A stretch of 64,000 nt of DNA from Brachionus rotundiformis. Its lineage: Eukaryota > Rotifera > Eurotatoria > Ploima > Brachionidae. Every line of letters starts with the position of its first letter. Position 1 is the stretch's first letter. Of this stretch, positions 10,051 through 21,453 are shown one piece after another. The position numbers were made by a program, and so were the translations under genes. The stretch covers positions 145,353 to 209,352 of the forward strand of contig JAESIW010000200.1 of NCBI GenBank assembly GCA_016802295.1, read 5' to 3'. The notes beneath the pieces were generated by a model. That model saw only the letters and a program-made list of their open reading frames with translations, had not been told where the DNA came from and did not search any database.

Positions 10051-11541
10051 TCAATTCAAATTGTTCGTTGAAACCCATACCTTAATGGTGTTATTTCCGA
10101 ATTTTTTAAAAATTATTTGAAAAAATAAATCCAAAAATTCTACAAAGCTTAAAACACTTATTCCTAAGAATAAGCCAAGAGTACCACCAATAATTCCGAC
10201 TAAGCCGTCCCATGTAATACTCGCTTTCTGTGATATTTCTGTTTGTTTTAGGTATTCATAGTAAATATTTACTGATAGAATATTTTTTTCCATTTCATCA
10301 ATACCAATATCAGATCTGTTATCAAACAAACTTTTAATTTTGTCATTATAAATAAGGACGTCTGCATACGATTCGGAAGGGTATCTATTTTCTGATTTTG
10401 TTATCCTAAAGATATTTGAATCACATGCAGTCGGACAAAAATCTTTGAGTTTTTGTTTAAAATCTGTTGCGATAATTTCTGAACTTACTAAACTACTGCA
10501 GAGAAACTTTTCATAAGTATCACAATAATTAACATTTTCTTTAAGAAGACTATTGCTCGGTATCTCACAATTACATTTTTCATTGACTTTCGAATTATAA
10601 TATGCACTTAAGCATTCCTCTTGACTATATATAAAATCTGATTCTATCACCTTTTTATAATACTCTGAATCAAAAGACTCCATTGACTCAATATTTTTGA
10701 TGCATTCACTATATGGTTTAGGTAATTGTTGATCTTTGACTCTTTCAATTACAAGATTCGCACTTTCTCCCGGTGCTACGTCGAAACCTTGTCCAATTAT
10801 CGGTTTAAATAAGTTATCATTTATGTATACATGTGCTCCAGTGGTTATACTCAATGTTGATTGGTTTTTAGGTATTCCAACAAAAAGCTCTAACATGAGT
10901 CCATTATATTTACCTGCAAATGTAGAGTTCTTTAATTCTTGTTTTGTTCCATTTGAATCTCTTGCAACATTAAATCGGTAGCAATTTCCAAAACTGATGT
11001 CATAAAACCAATGCCAATCGTCTTTATCGCAAGGGACGAAATTAAACATACAGCTTACAAACATTTGTTCATAAGGTATTGATAGTTTTTTTAAAAAATC
11101 TGACGACTTTCCTTTAGAAAACAACGTGGCCAAATAACGTACATAGTTGAAATAAAGCATTGAAGAACTGTATTTATTAATATATCCAAAAATTGTATCA
11201 TCAGTTAGATTGTTTTCTTTCAGAAAGTCTTCTACATACTTTAATCCATCTTCTGTTACAAACGGATTGGCATTACAAACAGTAACTGCAGGAAAAACCA
11301 TTGAATCTTTTTCAACCACTTTAATCGATGTCACTACTTCATATTCAAAAAAGGACATTAGATTTTTTGCAATTAAATAAAAGCAAAATCCGTTCGAGAT
11401 AAGAAAAAATAAGGTCCACATTACTCGAACAGTCCAATATTTGGATCGAAATATGTTTGGGAACCCATGCATAGTAATTATTTCGATCCATTCAAGAAAG
11501 ATATCGAACAATTTAATGTTACTTTTTTTCAAATGATTCAT
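10051..11541 (-). CDS. DEG/ENaC-family ion channel, copy A2
   Basis: A 496-residue intronless paralogue of the channel at 792-2270, in mirror orientation. It has the same architecture: His-Gly motif near the N-terminus (MHGFPNIF), TM1 at about 40-62, FPAVTVCN, a Cys-rich ectodomain, and TM2 with GLFLGISVLSFVE. From about residue 418 to the end the two copies match exactly. Most of the central ectodomain also matches, but the stretches near residues 205-220 and 315-385 differ heavily and account for the four extra residues. The N-terminal 8 residues also differ. The pattern fits gene conversion plus patchwise divergence. Membrane localisation and cation conduction are inferred from the family. 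Confidence 0.9.
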   Translation of the reverse strand: MNHLKKSNIKLFDIFLEWIEIITMHGFPNIFRSKYWTVRVMWTLFFLISNGFCFYLIAKNLMSFFEYEVVTSIKVVEKDSMVFPAVTVCNANPFVTEDGLKYVEDFLKENNLTDDTIFGYINKYSSSMLYFNYVRYLATLFSKGKSSDFLKKLSIPYEQMFVSCMFNFVPCDKDDWHWFYDISFGNCYRFNVARDSNGTKQELKNSTFAGKYNGLMLELFVGIPKNQSTLSITTGAHVYINDNLFKPIIGQGFDVAPGESANLVIERVKDQQLPKPYSECIKNIESMESFDSEYYKKVIESDFIYSQEECLSAYYNSKVNEKCNCEIPSNSLLKENVNYCDTYEKFLCSSLVSSEIIATDFKQKLKDFCPTACDSNIFRITKSENRYPSESYADVLIYNDKIKSLFDNRSDIGIDEMEKNILSVNIYYEYLKQTEISQKASITWDGLVGIIGGTLGLFLGISVLSFVEFLDLFFQIIFKKFGNNTIKVWVSTNNLN

Positions 11542-12180
11542 TTTTAAAATCTGATTTTTACTTTTTTAAAGAAATAAAATCATTTTTATAATGAATTAAT
11601 TATAAAAAACTAAAAAACTAAAAGAAAACTTGTTCCGTTTAAACATTTAGAAGCAAAATATAAAAAAAAAATTAAAAAACTATTTGGTATAAATAAGTTA
11701 ATAACGAGTTACTTTTTTTTCACAAGAAAGTCAATTAAATAATGAATTAATTTTAAAAAAAAATTGCTCTGTTTTAACATCCGGAAGGAAATAGCAAATA
11801 TTATTTAGTAAAAAAAAAATCAAACATAGTTATGATTTTAAATAATTTATCATATAATGTTTCTATCAATTCAAAAAAGGGTAGGGAATCCTTTAGAGAT
11901 GTCAAATTTTTAAGGAATTAAAAGGTATTTTTTTCACAGGAGATTATATTGTTAAAGTTATATTTTACTAAAAAAATAAAATATAATAAATAAATTAAAA
12001 TTTTAATTAATTAAGTTTTTTTAAAAACAAACTAAATTATGTGTAATTAAATGAGCAATTATTTTTTTAAATGAGTCAGTCGTATTTAAAATGGAACAAT
12101 TTTTTAAGAGCAAAAGAAATTGTTTCCCATTAAACAAAAAATTGAAAATGTTTATTTAAATGAATTATTAAATTTTAAAA
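11542..12180. other. AT-rich flank of channel A2, no gene seen
   Basis: Poly-A/T-rich sequence. The portion next to 11541 is diverged mirror sequence of 660-791, and ~12090-12180 resembles the 3' flank of the channel genes. No ORF of interest. Confidence 0.5.
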
Positions 12181-12245
12181 AATCAATTCAAATTGTTCGT
12201 TCTAATCTATACCTTAATGGTGCTATTTCCGAATTTCTTAAATTT
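12181..12245 (-). pseudogene. Decayed 3' tail of a DEG/ENaC gene
   Basis: Minus-strand reading gives KKFGNSTIKV, a stop, then IRTNNLN and the normal stop, so it is a broken version of the channel C-terminus. It mirrors the tail at 122-185 and marks the outer limit of recognisable palindrome homology on this side. Confidence 0.6.
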
Positions 12246-12419
12246 GGTGCTATGTCACTAATGTAAACACCCAAGTATTTTACTGATTTCACTTGATTTA
12301 TTACTATTCCATTCAGCTAATGAGCTGACACTTGACAATTGTTTGCCAAGTGTCAGCTCTTTTTTCTTGAGCATTACGAGTTGTTGTTTGGTTAAAAATC
12401 ATAAAATTTGTTTTGTCAG

Positions 12420-13141
12420 GGTTGAACTCTATTTCGAAGAAGGCAGCAGCACTCTGAAATATGTCGAAACAGAAAAAGACCTCGGATTCACCCTCTCACG
12501 TAACCTGAAATTCTACACCCACATTAGAATCCAGGCCAACAAGACTCCTGCCATCCTCGAACAGTTAAAGAGAACATTCAGGTATTTGACCATCGATACG
12601 TGCAGGATCCTCTACTGTGCCTTCGTCAGACCCCACCTGCAGTACGCTGCCGCAGTCTGATCTCCTTACAGCAAAAAGGACATCAAAATCCTCGAATCTG
12701 TAAAACGAACGGCCACAAAGCTAGTGAGCAGATACAGGAACTGGAGCTGTGACTCACGACACTTCAGGAGCGCCGAGTGAGAGAACTGTTCAAATTCTAC
12801 CGCAGAGTCAACGCTGTAATATTAGTGGACACAGGAGAAGACTTTCTGACCAAGTCACGACCAAATGTCAGCAGCGAGTTAACTTCTTCACCAACAGAAT
12901 CACTAACGCCTACTCTCTGTAAATTATTTTCTATTTAATTTTTTTTTTATCTGTAATGTTCTGTATAATCTTATGTAATATATGTAAAGTCTCTATAAAT
13001 TGTACCTCAGTTTCGGCCCTGTAACTTTCATTGTAGTTCCATAATTTATCTCTCGATTTTTGCGCAATTAGCTACCATAGATGGCTTCGGAGTAAGTCAT
13101 CTCCGCAAGCTCGCTAGCTTTTTATTATTATTATTATTATT
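12420..13141 (+). mobile_element. 5'-truncated CR1/jockey-like LINE remnant
   Basis: Plus-strand codons from about 12420 encode the C-terminal part of a LINE reverse-transcriptase ORF: EKDLGFTLSRNLKFYTH, then FVRPHLQYAAAV, a TGA at 12658-12660 where the family has Trp, then SPYSKKDIKILESVKRTATK. After frameshifts comes RELFKFYRRVN. It ends in a (TTA)n tail at 13121-13141, typical of CR1-type 3' ends. Base composition is clearly more GC-rich than the surroundings. Stops and frameshifts make it inactive, and the RT catalytic core is missing. Confidence 0.8.
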
Positions 13142-13619
13142 GTAATTATAATTTTTATCTTTTATTATCAATCACATTTCATATTTTACTTCATTTTACC
13201 GGAATTGTCACTAGAAAGTATTCATAATAAAATAATAACTTGACTAAAAATCTTCTGGTGACTGTTCTGGTAGTCAATATGTGGAAATAAACAAAAAATC
13301 TCTTTAATAGTTTATTCGAAAAATAAATTTGGCTCAATTAAAATAAATGGATGAGTTAGGACAGATTTGGAAACGAAAGCTTGGACACTTTTTTTCAATT
13401 TACAATTTACAAGAGAACAAGCATAACATGTTTGTTTGAAACAAAGAAATCTTTCCAAACATAGAATAAGATAAAGATAATTAAGATAATAAAATAAACA
13501 AAAAAAAAATAAAAAAAATAAAAAAAAGAAAAACCAAGCTAACTTTATTAAATTTTATTAATAAAATTTATAAACAATTTCTTAAATTAATAGCGTGACT
13601 AAGATTGAGTTTAAATAGC
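13142..13619. other. Intergenic, no gene seen
   Basis: AT-rich spacer between the LINE tail and the ariadne stop codon. It probably includes the ariadne 3' UTR (minus strand) with A/T-rich polyadenylation-like sequence around 13500-13570. Nothing else recognised. Confidence 0.5.
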
Positions 13620-16600
13620 TTACAAGTCCTCTTGGTACTCCCAGTAATCCTTGTCATAGCCCTCATGTACATGGTCTAGCAAAACCTTGCGTCTTTGCTC
13701 GCAGTATCTGTACTTGTCCTGGACTTCTTGTTTGGTAATGGCAGCGTTGTCGGAGGTAATGTCTCTTTCTAGATAGCCGGAGAGCTTTTCCACCGATATC
13801 TCCAGATCGGCTTGGTTGTCTTCGAAGATGATCGAGTGATTGTTCTTTTTGAGATAGAACGCAAACGCGTAGGTGTACATCAAAGTTTGTCTGCACAGGC
13901 AGAGAACTTCGACCGCCTTGCGCAAGAACTGCACCTCTATCCATGACATGTTGTGTTGTTGCATTTCTTCCATTTTTTCCCTTATCGAGGCGGTGAGCTT
14001 CTGTTCCATTTTGAGACTTTGGTGATGGTTCATGTAGCGGTTGTAGTAGTGCAGGTAGCGTTGGAGGGCGTGGCGCGACTTTTCCTGGGCGTCGCGGGCC
14101 TTCTTCGAGTCGTCCTCGTTGAAGCGGTTGCAGTTGTACCACGAGGAGCCGTGCGGCTCCCACGGGCCCAAGCACACCCAGCAGAACTCCGACCTGCACG
14201 CCTGGTTCTTGCAGATCATGTGGTTGCAGCCGCCGTTTTTCTCAATGGTCACGTGGCACTTGGGACACTCCTTGGTGTTGGCTGCTATCCAGTTCGAGGT
14301 CTCCGAGTCGTCGTCGCACTTCTTTATCCACTTTTTGAGCCACTTGCATCTGACCGGGTCGTGCCACAGCTCGCCACAGCCGAAACAAAACACGTGACCA
14401 CAAGTGCACTTAACTGGCTGCGAGTCCAAGTACTGGGCTTTTACGGCGCACGAGCAATTCGGCGCCGGACACCACCGCATCAGCCGATTGCACTCAACAA
14501 AACTGTTTGTTATCAAATGCTGGTATTTGGTTTTAACAATTGGATCAAGGACCAGAGTCATGACAGTGTTGTCGTCAACGAGTATGTTGCATCGGTGAGC
14601 AGCGCAAGATATGGTCTTCAAGAAAATATTTTTAATTAAAGACAAATTTTTAATATTTTATTTTTAAATTAATAATTTTTTTTCCCAAAAAGGCTAAAAT
14701 GGCTTTGGCAATTGCCAATTTTTTTGTTCTTTTAATATTAATTTGACAGATTTTGATTAACAAAGGTAAAATGGTTCTAATTTGCCAAAATTTCCATTTT
14801 ATGAATACATTTTTTAATTTAATTAAAGCTTTAAAGGAGACATTTATAAATAATTAAAAATTAAATTTTATTTATGAGATGGAATAAAGTTTTTTATAAA
14901 GGAAATGGACTTCCATCTCCTGGGCTTTGCAAAGCATTTCATAGATAAAATGAGAATGATGTCAAAGAGACATGTGGAAAAGATTGGTTCAACATGCTTC
15001 CTGCGCCATAGGAAACAACGAGTGGTGCTTGGTCATGCAAAATCGGATTGGGTAGATGTAACAAGTGGAGTTCCTCAAGGTTCAGTACTTGGTCCACTTC
15101 TTTTTGTTATTTATATAAATGACCTTCCGGAAATACTCAGTGGAAGATCCTCTCTGTATGCGGATGACTGCAAGATATATTGCATATTTAATAAATTAAA
15201 TGAAAATTTAAGGAAAGAGCACCTGCAAGATGATATAAATAGTCTTGTCAAATGGTGTAGTGAATGGTCGATGAATCTTAACACTGAAAAATGTGAAGTA
15301 ATGCATATTAGTAGGAATAACCCAAGAACGGATTATTATTTATCAAAGGAAAATGTAGTCCACAAATTGACGAAGGCTTCTGAACAGAAAGTTCTAAGAG
15401 TCATAGTAAATTCCGACATGAAATGGTCTAAGCAAATATGTGCTTCATCGGCAAGATCGAACAGAATTCTTGGGCAAGTATTAAATGGTTTCAGTGACCA
15501 TGATTTAAATATTATAAAAAAAAATGTACACAAGTCTAGTGCGGCCCCATCTCGAATATGCAGTATCAGTTTGGAATCCATACCTGAAGAAAGATATTGA
15601 TACACTTGAGAGAGTACAGAGAAGAGCTACACGAAAAATAAATGGATTCGGTGAGCTTAGTTATTCAGAAAGACTCAAAAAACTGAATCTTACAACACTT
15701 TCGACAAGAAGGAGACGCGGAGATCTAATACAAATGTAAAAGTTCATGAATAGACTTGACGAGATAAGTTGGTACAGCGAACATTTGGAAGGTGTAAGTA
15801 CATATAATACAAGAGGTAATCGATACAAACTAAGAAGAGAACTAACAAAAAATTGTTAGCGTTTGGAACAAACTAACAAATGAGGTAATCGAATCGAAAA
15901 CAATTGACTTATTCAAAAACAAACTAGATAACATATTGAGTGACTAATATTGCTTACAGTCTGTTTAATCCAGACTTCACGCATAGCGTAGCAATTATTA
16001 TTACTATTATTATTATTATTAACATATTATTCAAAATGGAAGCTGACCAGAAACAGATAAGAATTTGTTTCCAAATTAAATTTTAATGGTTTTAATAAAA
16101 ATTAATTAATAAAATTTTACTAAAAATTCATTTGATAAAATTATCTTTTTACTTTTTTAAATATTTAAACTAACAATTTGTCAATTTAGAAACAGAAAAA
16201 AGTTAACATTTTCTCAGCAAGGCAAACTATGCTATTTTAAATTTAATAAAAGATAATTGTTAATATATATTGAATAATTTTGTTAAATATAAGGTCATCT
16301 TTAATATTTGACCTTAAGAAAATTAATTACCAAACAATGGTAAAACTAAGTTAATATTTTCTCAGCAAAGGAAAGCATTTAAATGAACCATGGTAGCATC
16401 TTAATGAACTAGTCAGCAAGCAGAATAGTCTTAATTAACCACGGTCACTTAAGCATTTTTAATATACACTTTCAAACTTTTAATTAAAACAGAACCATCA
16501 AAAAATTAATTATCTTTAATTGAGCCTGACCAATAAAACCAAACAGCAATACTTTTTGGGCAACAAATGCCCATTTTCTAATAAGCGGTTCAATTACCTG

Positions 16601-17407
16601 TCCCATTCCTTCGTCAATTATCTTTGTGGTCAAGTATTCGCGCCAACAAGCCTTGCAGAATTTGTGACCACACTCCAATCCAGACATGTTCTAAATGAAC
16701 GCAAATTAGACAAGTAAAAACAGGTCAATTAGTCCTACATCTTCCGCATATTGGCAAAAACAAATCTCACATGAGTACTCCTTGGGCCGGCCTGGCCGCG
16801 ATTGACCACTGACAATCTGAAAATAAAAGTAAACCAAAAGATTAAAATGGCTGAAACAGAATGTTAAGTTGTGGCTAACTCTTTTGTTTATTCGGAAGGG
16901 GTTAACAACGTGGGCCTCGCGGAAAAGTCGGTCCTGATCGCCGTCGTAAAATCGCTCCATCAGCTTCTCCTTGTCCCAGCGAAAGTGGTGCAGCAGGGCC
17001 CTGGTGACGGTCGGAGTGAGCTCCAGTATGCTGTTCACGTCCTTAATGCACTCGTTCATGTACAAAACTATCTTGTCCGGCGAGAGTATCTCGTACTTGA
17101 ACTCCTCGTCGAGTTCTATTTGCCTCTTGGTCAGCGACTTGGACAGGGAGTCGCTGGCGGCCATCTGGCTCGGCCTGTAGCTCGGGTACGACGAGCTCTG
17201 CACACTGGTCCCGCTCTGGCCCACAATGTCCACCGATGGCGTCTGGTCGTACCTCGCCGGGCCCGAGCCTTCGTTCTCATCGGTGTCGTCCATGTACTCG
17301 TCGTAGCCGTCCTCGTCCTGGTCGTAGTCGTCGTCGTCGTCGTTGTTCAAGTAAAAGTCCTCATCGTCTTCCATCTGATGCTTGCACACGGCTGGATTAT
17401 CTTCCAT
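13620..17407 (-). CDS. ARIH1: Ariadne-1 (ARIH1-type) RBR E3 ubiquitin ligase
   Basis: Four exons on the minus strand: 17407-16880, 16816-16739, 16690-16598 and 14615-13620. All junctions are GT-AG and in frame, giving about 564 residues, close to human ARIH1. The N-terminus is acidic (runs of Asp/Glu encoded by tcgtcg repeats). A UBA-like segment (DKEKLMERFYDGDQDRLF) is followed by RING1 (CEICFCQ, then LECGHKFCKACW), the IBR and RING2/Rcat (KECPKCHVTIEKNGGCNHM) with the catalytic Cys in GGC at about residue 363, then the Ariadne domain (QQHNMSWIEVQFL and KKNNHSIIFE). Family role: transfers ubiquitin via a Cys thioester, working with neddylated cullin-RING ligases. The 1.98-kb third intron contains an antisense LINE. 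An alternative upstream ATG exists at 17437; 17405-17407 is preferred because the bases before it look like a splice acceptor or UTR. Confidence 0.93.
14880..16022 (+). mobile_element. 5'-truncated CR1/jockey-like LINE inside ariadne intron 3
   Basis: Lies antisense in the ariadne intron. It encodes reverse-transcriptase motifs SGVPQGSVLGPLLFVIYIND and SLYADDCKIY (RT active-site YADD), then a frameshift near 15525 into LVRPHLEYAVSVWNPYLKKD, a stop at 15736-15738, and further fragments. It ends in a (TTA)n-type tail at 15991-16020. The N-terminal part and the endonuclease are absent. Dead copy, moderately decayed. Confidence 0.85.
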
Positions 17408-18814
17408 ATCTCTTCTACACACAGACCAGATTAGCAAATATGTATATTTATATATATATATATATATTTATAAATATAGATAGATATTTTATATTATTTA
17501 AATTTATATAAATTTTGTAAGTAAGCAAATTTTTTTTATTATTTTATTCATTCATCAACATAATGCAAAAGAGAGAGAGAAGAAAGAGAGAGAGATTGTA
17601 TGTTTATGTTTTTGTGTATATGAAATAATTAATTGCAAATTATTCATGATTTTAAGAGATTTAAATGAACGCAAAATTAGACTAGCTGATTATGAGATAT
17701 TTAGATGTACCGTTGCCAAACTATGCATTCATTAGATTGCATAATAGAGAATAAATTTAAAATTTTCTTAGTTATAAGTTAACAAATTTTTAATCAAATT
17801 AATCAAAGAAATTGTTAGTTTAATTTTAGCCATTTAGTTATATTACTTTACCTTTAAATAGTTCATTTAAATACTGTACTATTACCACAAAATATTAATG
17901 TTTAGATTTTAAGTATTGAGTTAGAAATTTAACTTTGAAAAATCGAAAAAAAACGCATTTTTGGACATTTTCAGAATCAAAATTTTCAATGATCCTATCG
18001 AGTGACCACAATCTCCAAGTACTATGTTAGAGAGCATCTTCTGAGCTTGCTTTTGAGTATTCTGGGACCTCGGTAGACCAAAGGACCATAGAGAAATAAG
18101 GTCCTGAACGTGACCATTCATTTAAAATTATTTAAAAATTTTAAATTTCAAAGTGCAATTACTCTGTCAATTTTTGGAGTTTTCCTGTTTGTTCAAAGCC
18201 AAAGTTCTCAAAATTCAGTGCTTTTTAAGAGACTTAAATTTTGTCCTGATATGTTTTGGATTGAGTTAGATTCACTTCAAAGTATTTTTACGTTGATTTA
18301 AGAATTCCTGCCGGTTTAGAAACAACTTTTTATTTTCTAAACAAATGATTTCTTTATCTAATAAAAAATATTTTTATATAGTGTATCTGTTATAATAAAT
18401 CCTATGTCTACTATTACTGATCAGGACTTATTGGCTCAATATTAGACTATTATGGTTCAAAAGTTCTGTGCTTTGTAAGTTTGTCGAGGCAACCTAACGA
18501 AACACAGAAATATAGGACTTTGTCATTTGTAGCTGTGAAGGGTCAGATTCTGATTCAAGTATTAATGACGAAGCGCCATCACAAAAAAACTAAATAAAAT
18601 ATGTCTTTACTAATTTTTCTTGTGCCTGAAACAATAAAAATTATACTAATTCTAATATTTTTGTTTTATTTTACATTTATCAGTTTAGCTTAAATGAAAC
18701 AAAAATTTCCCTAACTTTAATATTGTTATTTTTTAATAAATATTCTTGACTCGTTATATAATTATATACAAAATATAAAATTAAATTAGATCAAAAAATT
18801 TATTTGATTAAAAT
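17408..18814. other. Intergenic region between ARIH1 and SLC33A1
   Basis: Contains a (TA)n microsatellite at about 17447-17468, a GA-rich purine tract at 17569-17595 just upstream of the ariadne start (possible promoter DNA, not provable), and otherwise AT-rich sequence. Short ORFs around 17921-18301 have no recognisable similarity. No gene is supported. Confidence 0.5.
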
Positions 18815-21453
18815 TTATAAATCCAATTTCACTTCCCATTGGGATTTTGGTAATTTTTGAATAATTCTGAAGTGCTTTCTTGATAACAAGAGCCATGCCA
18901 CTGCAAAAAGACAGAGAAAAATGGTAAGTGGATAAACAGGCTCAAAGAGAGGTTGGCATTTTTGTCCGTCATGAGACTTTGTGTCAGAAGTTGTTCCATT
19001 ACTGGCTAATTCCAATGTTTTCAATCTTTCAATCGACTGGCATTTGTTTATTGTGATTAAATTAATCAAAAAAAGCATGCTAGTTCTGGATAAATTGGCC
19101 CCTAGATTGGGCCAAAATGACAAGAAAGTCATGTAAATTGCGCCTATTAGGCGATCACTGATCTGAGCGTTAAAGCTTCCAAGACTAATTGATGTCGCTG
19201 AAGACAGAAAACCATCTACCAATTTCCAAAAAGCTAATATTGCATAAAAAGTTATGGGAAAATGTTCCCCATCGACTACAAAATGATCTAAAAAGAATAC
19301 AAAAATTCCAAATGAAGCAATACTGACCATTTTGAGGACGAAAAACTTCCTAAATAGATCGAGTGGTTTTGACCGATTTATTAAATCGATCAAAACAATT
19401 GGCAACCATGACAACATTGGTGACAAAATGGCACCTATTAAGCTCAGCTTTTCTCTCGCTACGCCTTTCTCGACTAGCTTTATATTAAAAGAACTCTCTA
19501 CAGAAAAGGCAAAGCGGTGGCTAATCATCAAAATTATCCATATTCGAACTGGTCTAATGAACAATATCCTCCATACAAGTTTATAGGTGTCCAAAATGGA
19601 AAAATTGTTTGGCAAATGGACACTTGTCCCTGCTCCATTTTGATCTTCTTCCATACTTGATTGATCATGATAAGATTCTTGCTTAAATTTTAAAACTAAA
19701 ATCGATGTGAGGACCAAAACTGTTCCCATTATGTAAAAAAGCTCTAAAATAGATTTAATAATTGGTACAATCCATTCATCAATTAATTTAATTACTTTGG
19801 ATAGATAGCAAACCATGTGGTTGATGACTGAGCGTGAAAAAAAGCCGTATTCTATTGCTGATCTCGACTGACTCAAACATAAGAAAACCACTGCCACCTA
19901 TGAACATACCTATTGACATGCCAACAGTGTTACATAATGACTGTAGGCCAACACTCTTTCTTAATTAATAATTAAATTTTTTTTCATTATAAAATAAAAA
20001 TGGTAATAATATTTATTTCATTAATCTAGTAGCAAAAAATTCCACTTTGGTAAAAGTTTTTTTGGTCTGATCTTTTAGAAATTGATGACATTTGATGGAT
20101 ACTTTGATAGTTTGAATATGATTGCTACTCTTGGTGAATAGGATTTTGTGAATCATTTCCAAGATGAATACTCTTAAGTTGGTTTAATCGAACCTATAGA
20201 ATTTTAAGAGTGTTTGTCCAAATAATCTCTTCACATTGGTTTTGAATCCAGAAAAATCTCTTTACCAATTAATTATTAACTAGCTATTAACACATTAATT
20301 TTACAGATTAAAAATTTTTGTTGCTACTTGATAACATAAAAGCTTAAATAAGATAGTCTTGCCGTACCATGTCTAAATCCAATGCTTTAAATTAAAAAAA
20401 ACTTAACCAAATCAGTTCTTATTAGGGTCATCTAGCAAGTAATCAATGGGACCTCAATAAAGGCTCTTTGGAAAAAATCAAGTTTCAAAAAAAGTAAGAC
20501 AAAAATGTAAGTCTTATATATATTTTTGGCTCTGGATACTTAAAGCAAGCCTAAGAAAGAAAAAGAGCAATAATTTGGAAAATTTCACAGAAAACTGGCA
20601 CTTATATGGTGCACAAAGCTTTTCCATAAAAAAAATCAAAGCTAATTGGAAAAATAATTAGATTATACATATTTTAGATCATTTTTTTTTCTTATTTTTA
20701 ATTACTTTTGCCAAAATAATAACCAAGGAATAAAAGTGTTTCAGAATTTAGTGATTTGGTCAATTATAACTTTGAGATTGGCAGTGGAAATTCTTAAAAT
20801 GTTTAAAGATCTGATATCATGTGTATCATTAACCAAACTCAAAATCATGACTTAATTTTTTAATTTAAAATGTGAACATACTCTGGTAAGAGACCAATTG
20901 ACCAGGCATCTAAAGTAATGTCATTTGTGGCACTCAGAACCACCAGAGAACCAAAAATTCCCGTTAAAACAAAAATATCACTTTCTTTATTCAGATTTTG
21001 AGAGCTAATTGTCTCATTGACCAAGTTCGCTGTCAAAAGCATCAAAGAGCCGGACAAAAATTGGCACACGAAGATCCATGTTTTGCGCCGGCCAATTTTG
21101 GTGCAATAAAAGCGCTCTACGATCGGCGCCCATAGGATTCTTAGAAAAAATGGCCATCTAGTAAAGCTGTATATGCCTTGATGAGAATATGTAGCCTTTT
21201 TTGAGCCCAAAATAAGCGGAATAGCTGTAGAAGTGCCAACTGGAATTCCTTTTTAAGTATTAATCAACCAAATTAAAAGAGATAAATTTTATTTTTTATT
21301 AAACGTCTTTTAACCTTGTAAAATGTATAGAAATGTAAGAAATCCAACAGTTTTTAAATCAAGTTCATTAATTCTTTTTTTTATTGTTGATTTAATTGGT
21401 TCTTGATGCTTTTCATGCAGTTCCATAGTTTCCAAATTTTGCTCTGGTACCAT
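18815..21453 (-). CDS. SLC33A1: SLC33A1-type acetyl-CoA transporter, one frameshift
   Basis: Three exons on the minus strand: 21453-21315, 21248-20882 and 19959-18815, all GT-AG. The product is a multi-pass transporter that in the family carries acetyl-CoA into the ER/Golgi lumen. Markers: FLYILQ/GIPVGTSTAIPLIL across the first junction, WPFFLRILWAPIVERFY, KIGRRKTWIFV, then exon 3 SVGLQSLCNTVGMSIGMFIG, FYIMGTVLVLTS, LVEKGVAREKLSLIGA and DRLIGAIYMTFLSFWPNLG. The summed exon length is one base more than a multiple of three. The frame change falls at a seven-A run (19837-19843 on the plus strand); with one base fewer the exons would total 550 codons, matching the family. It is either a sequencing error or a recent inactivating indel. 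Confidence 0.88.

Larger units (their letters stand above)
6588..10290. repeat. Right arm of palindrome 1
   Basis: Exact-looking inverted copy of 2031-5733 (sum of paired coordinates is 12321 throughout). It carries the inverted 72-codon ORF, the LINE remnant on the plus strand, the decayed channel tail and the 3' end of channel A2. Confidence 0.9.

Noticed and set aside
17236..17511. Arg/Pro-rich open frames opposite the ariadne N-terminus
   Set aside because: Antisense shadows of the Asp/Glu codon repeats in the ariadne first exon.
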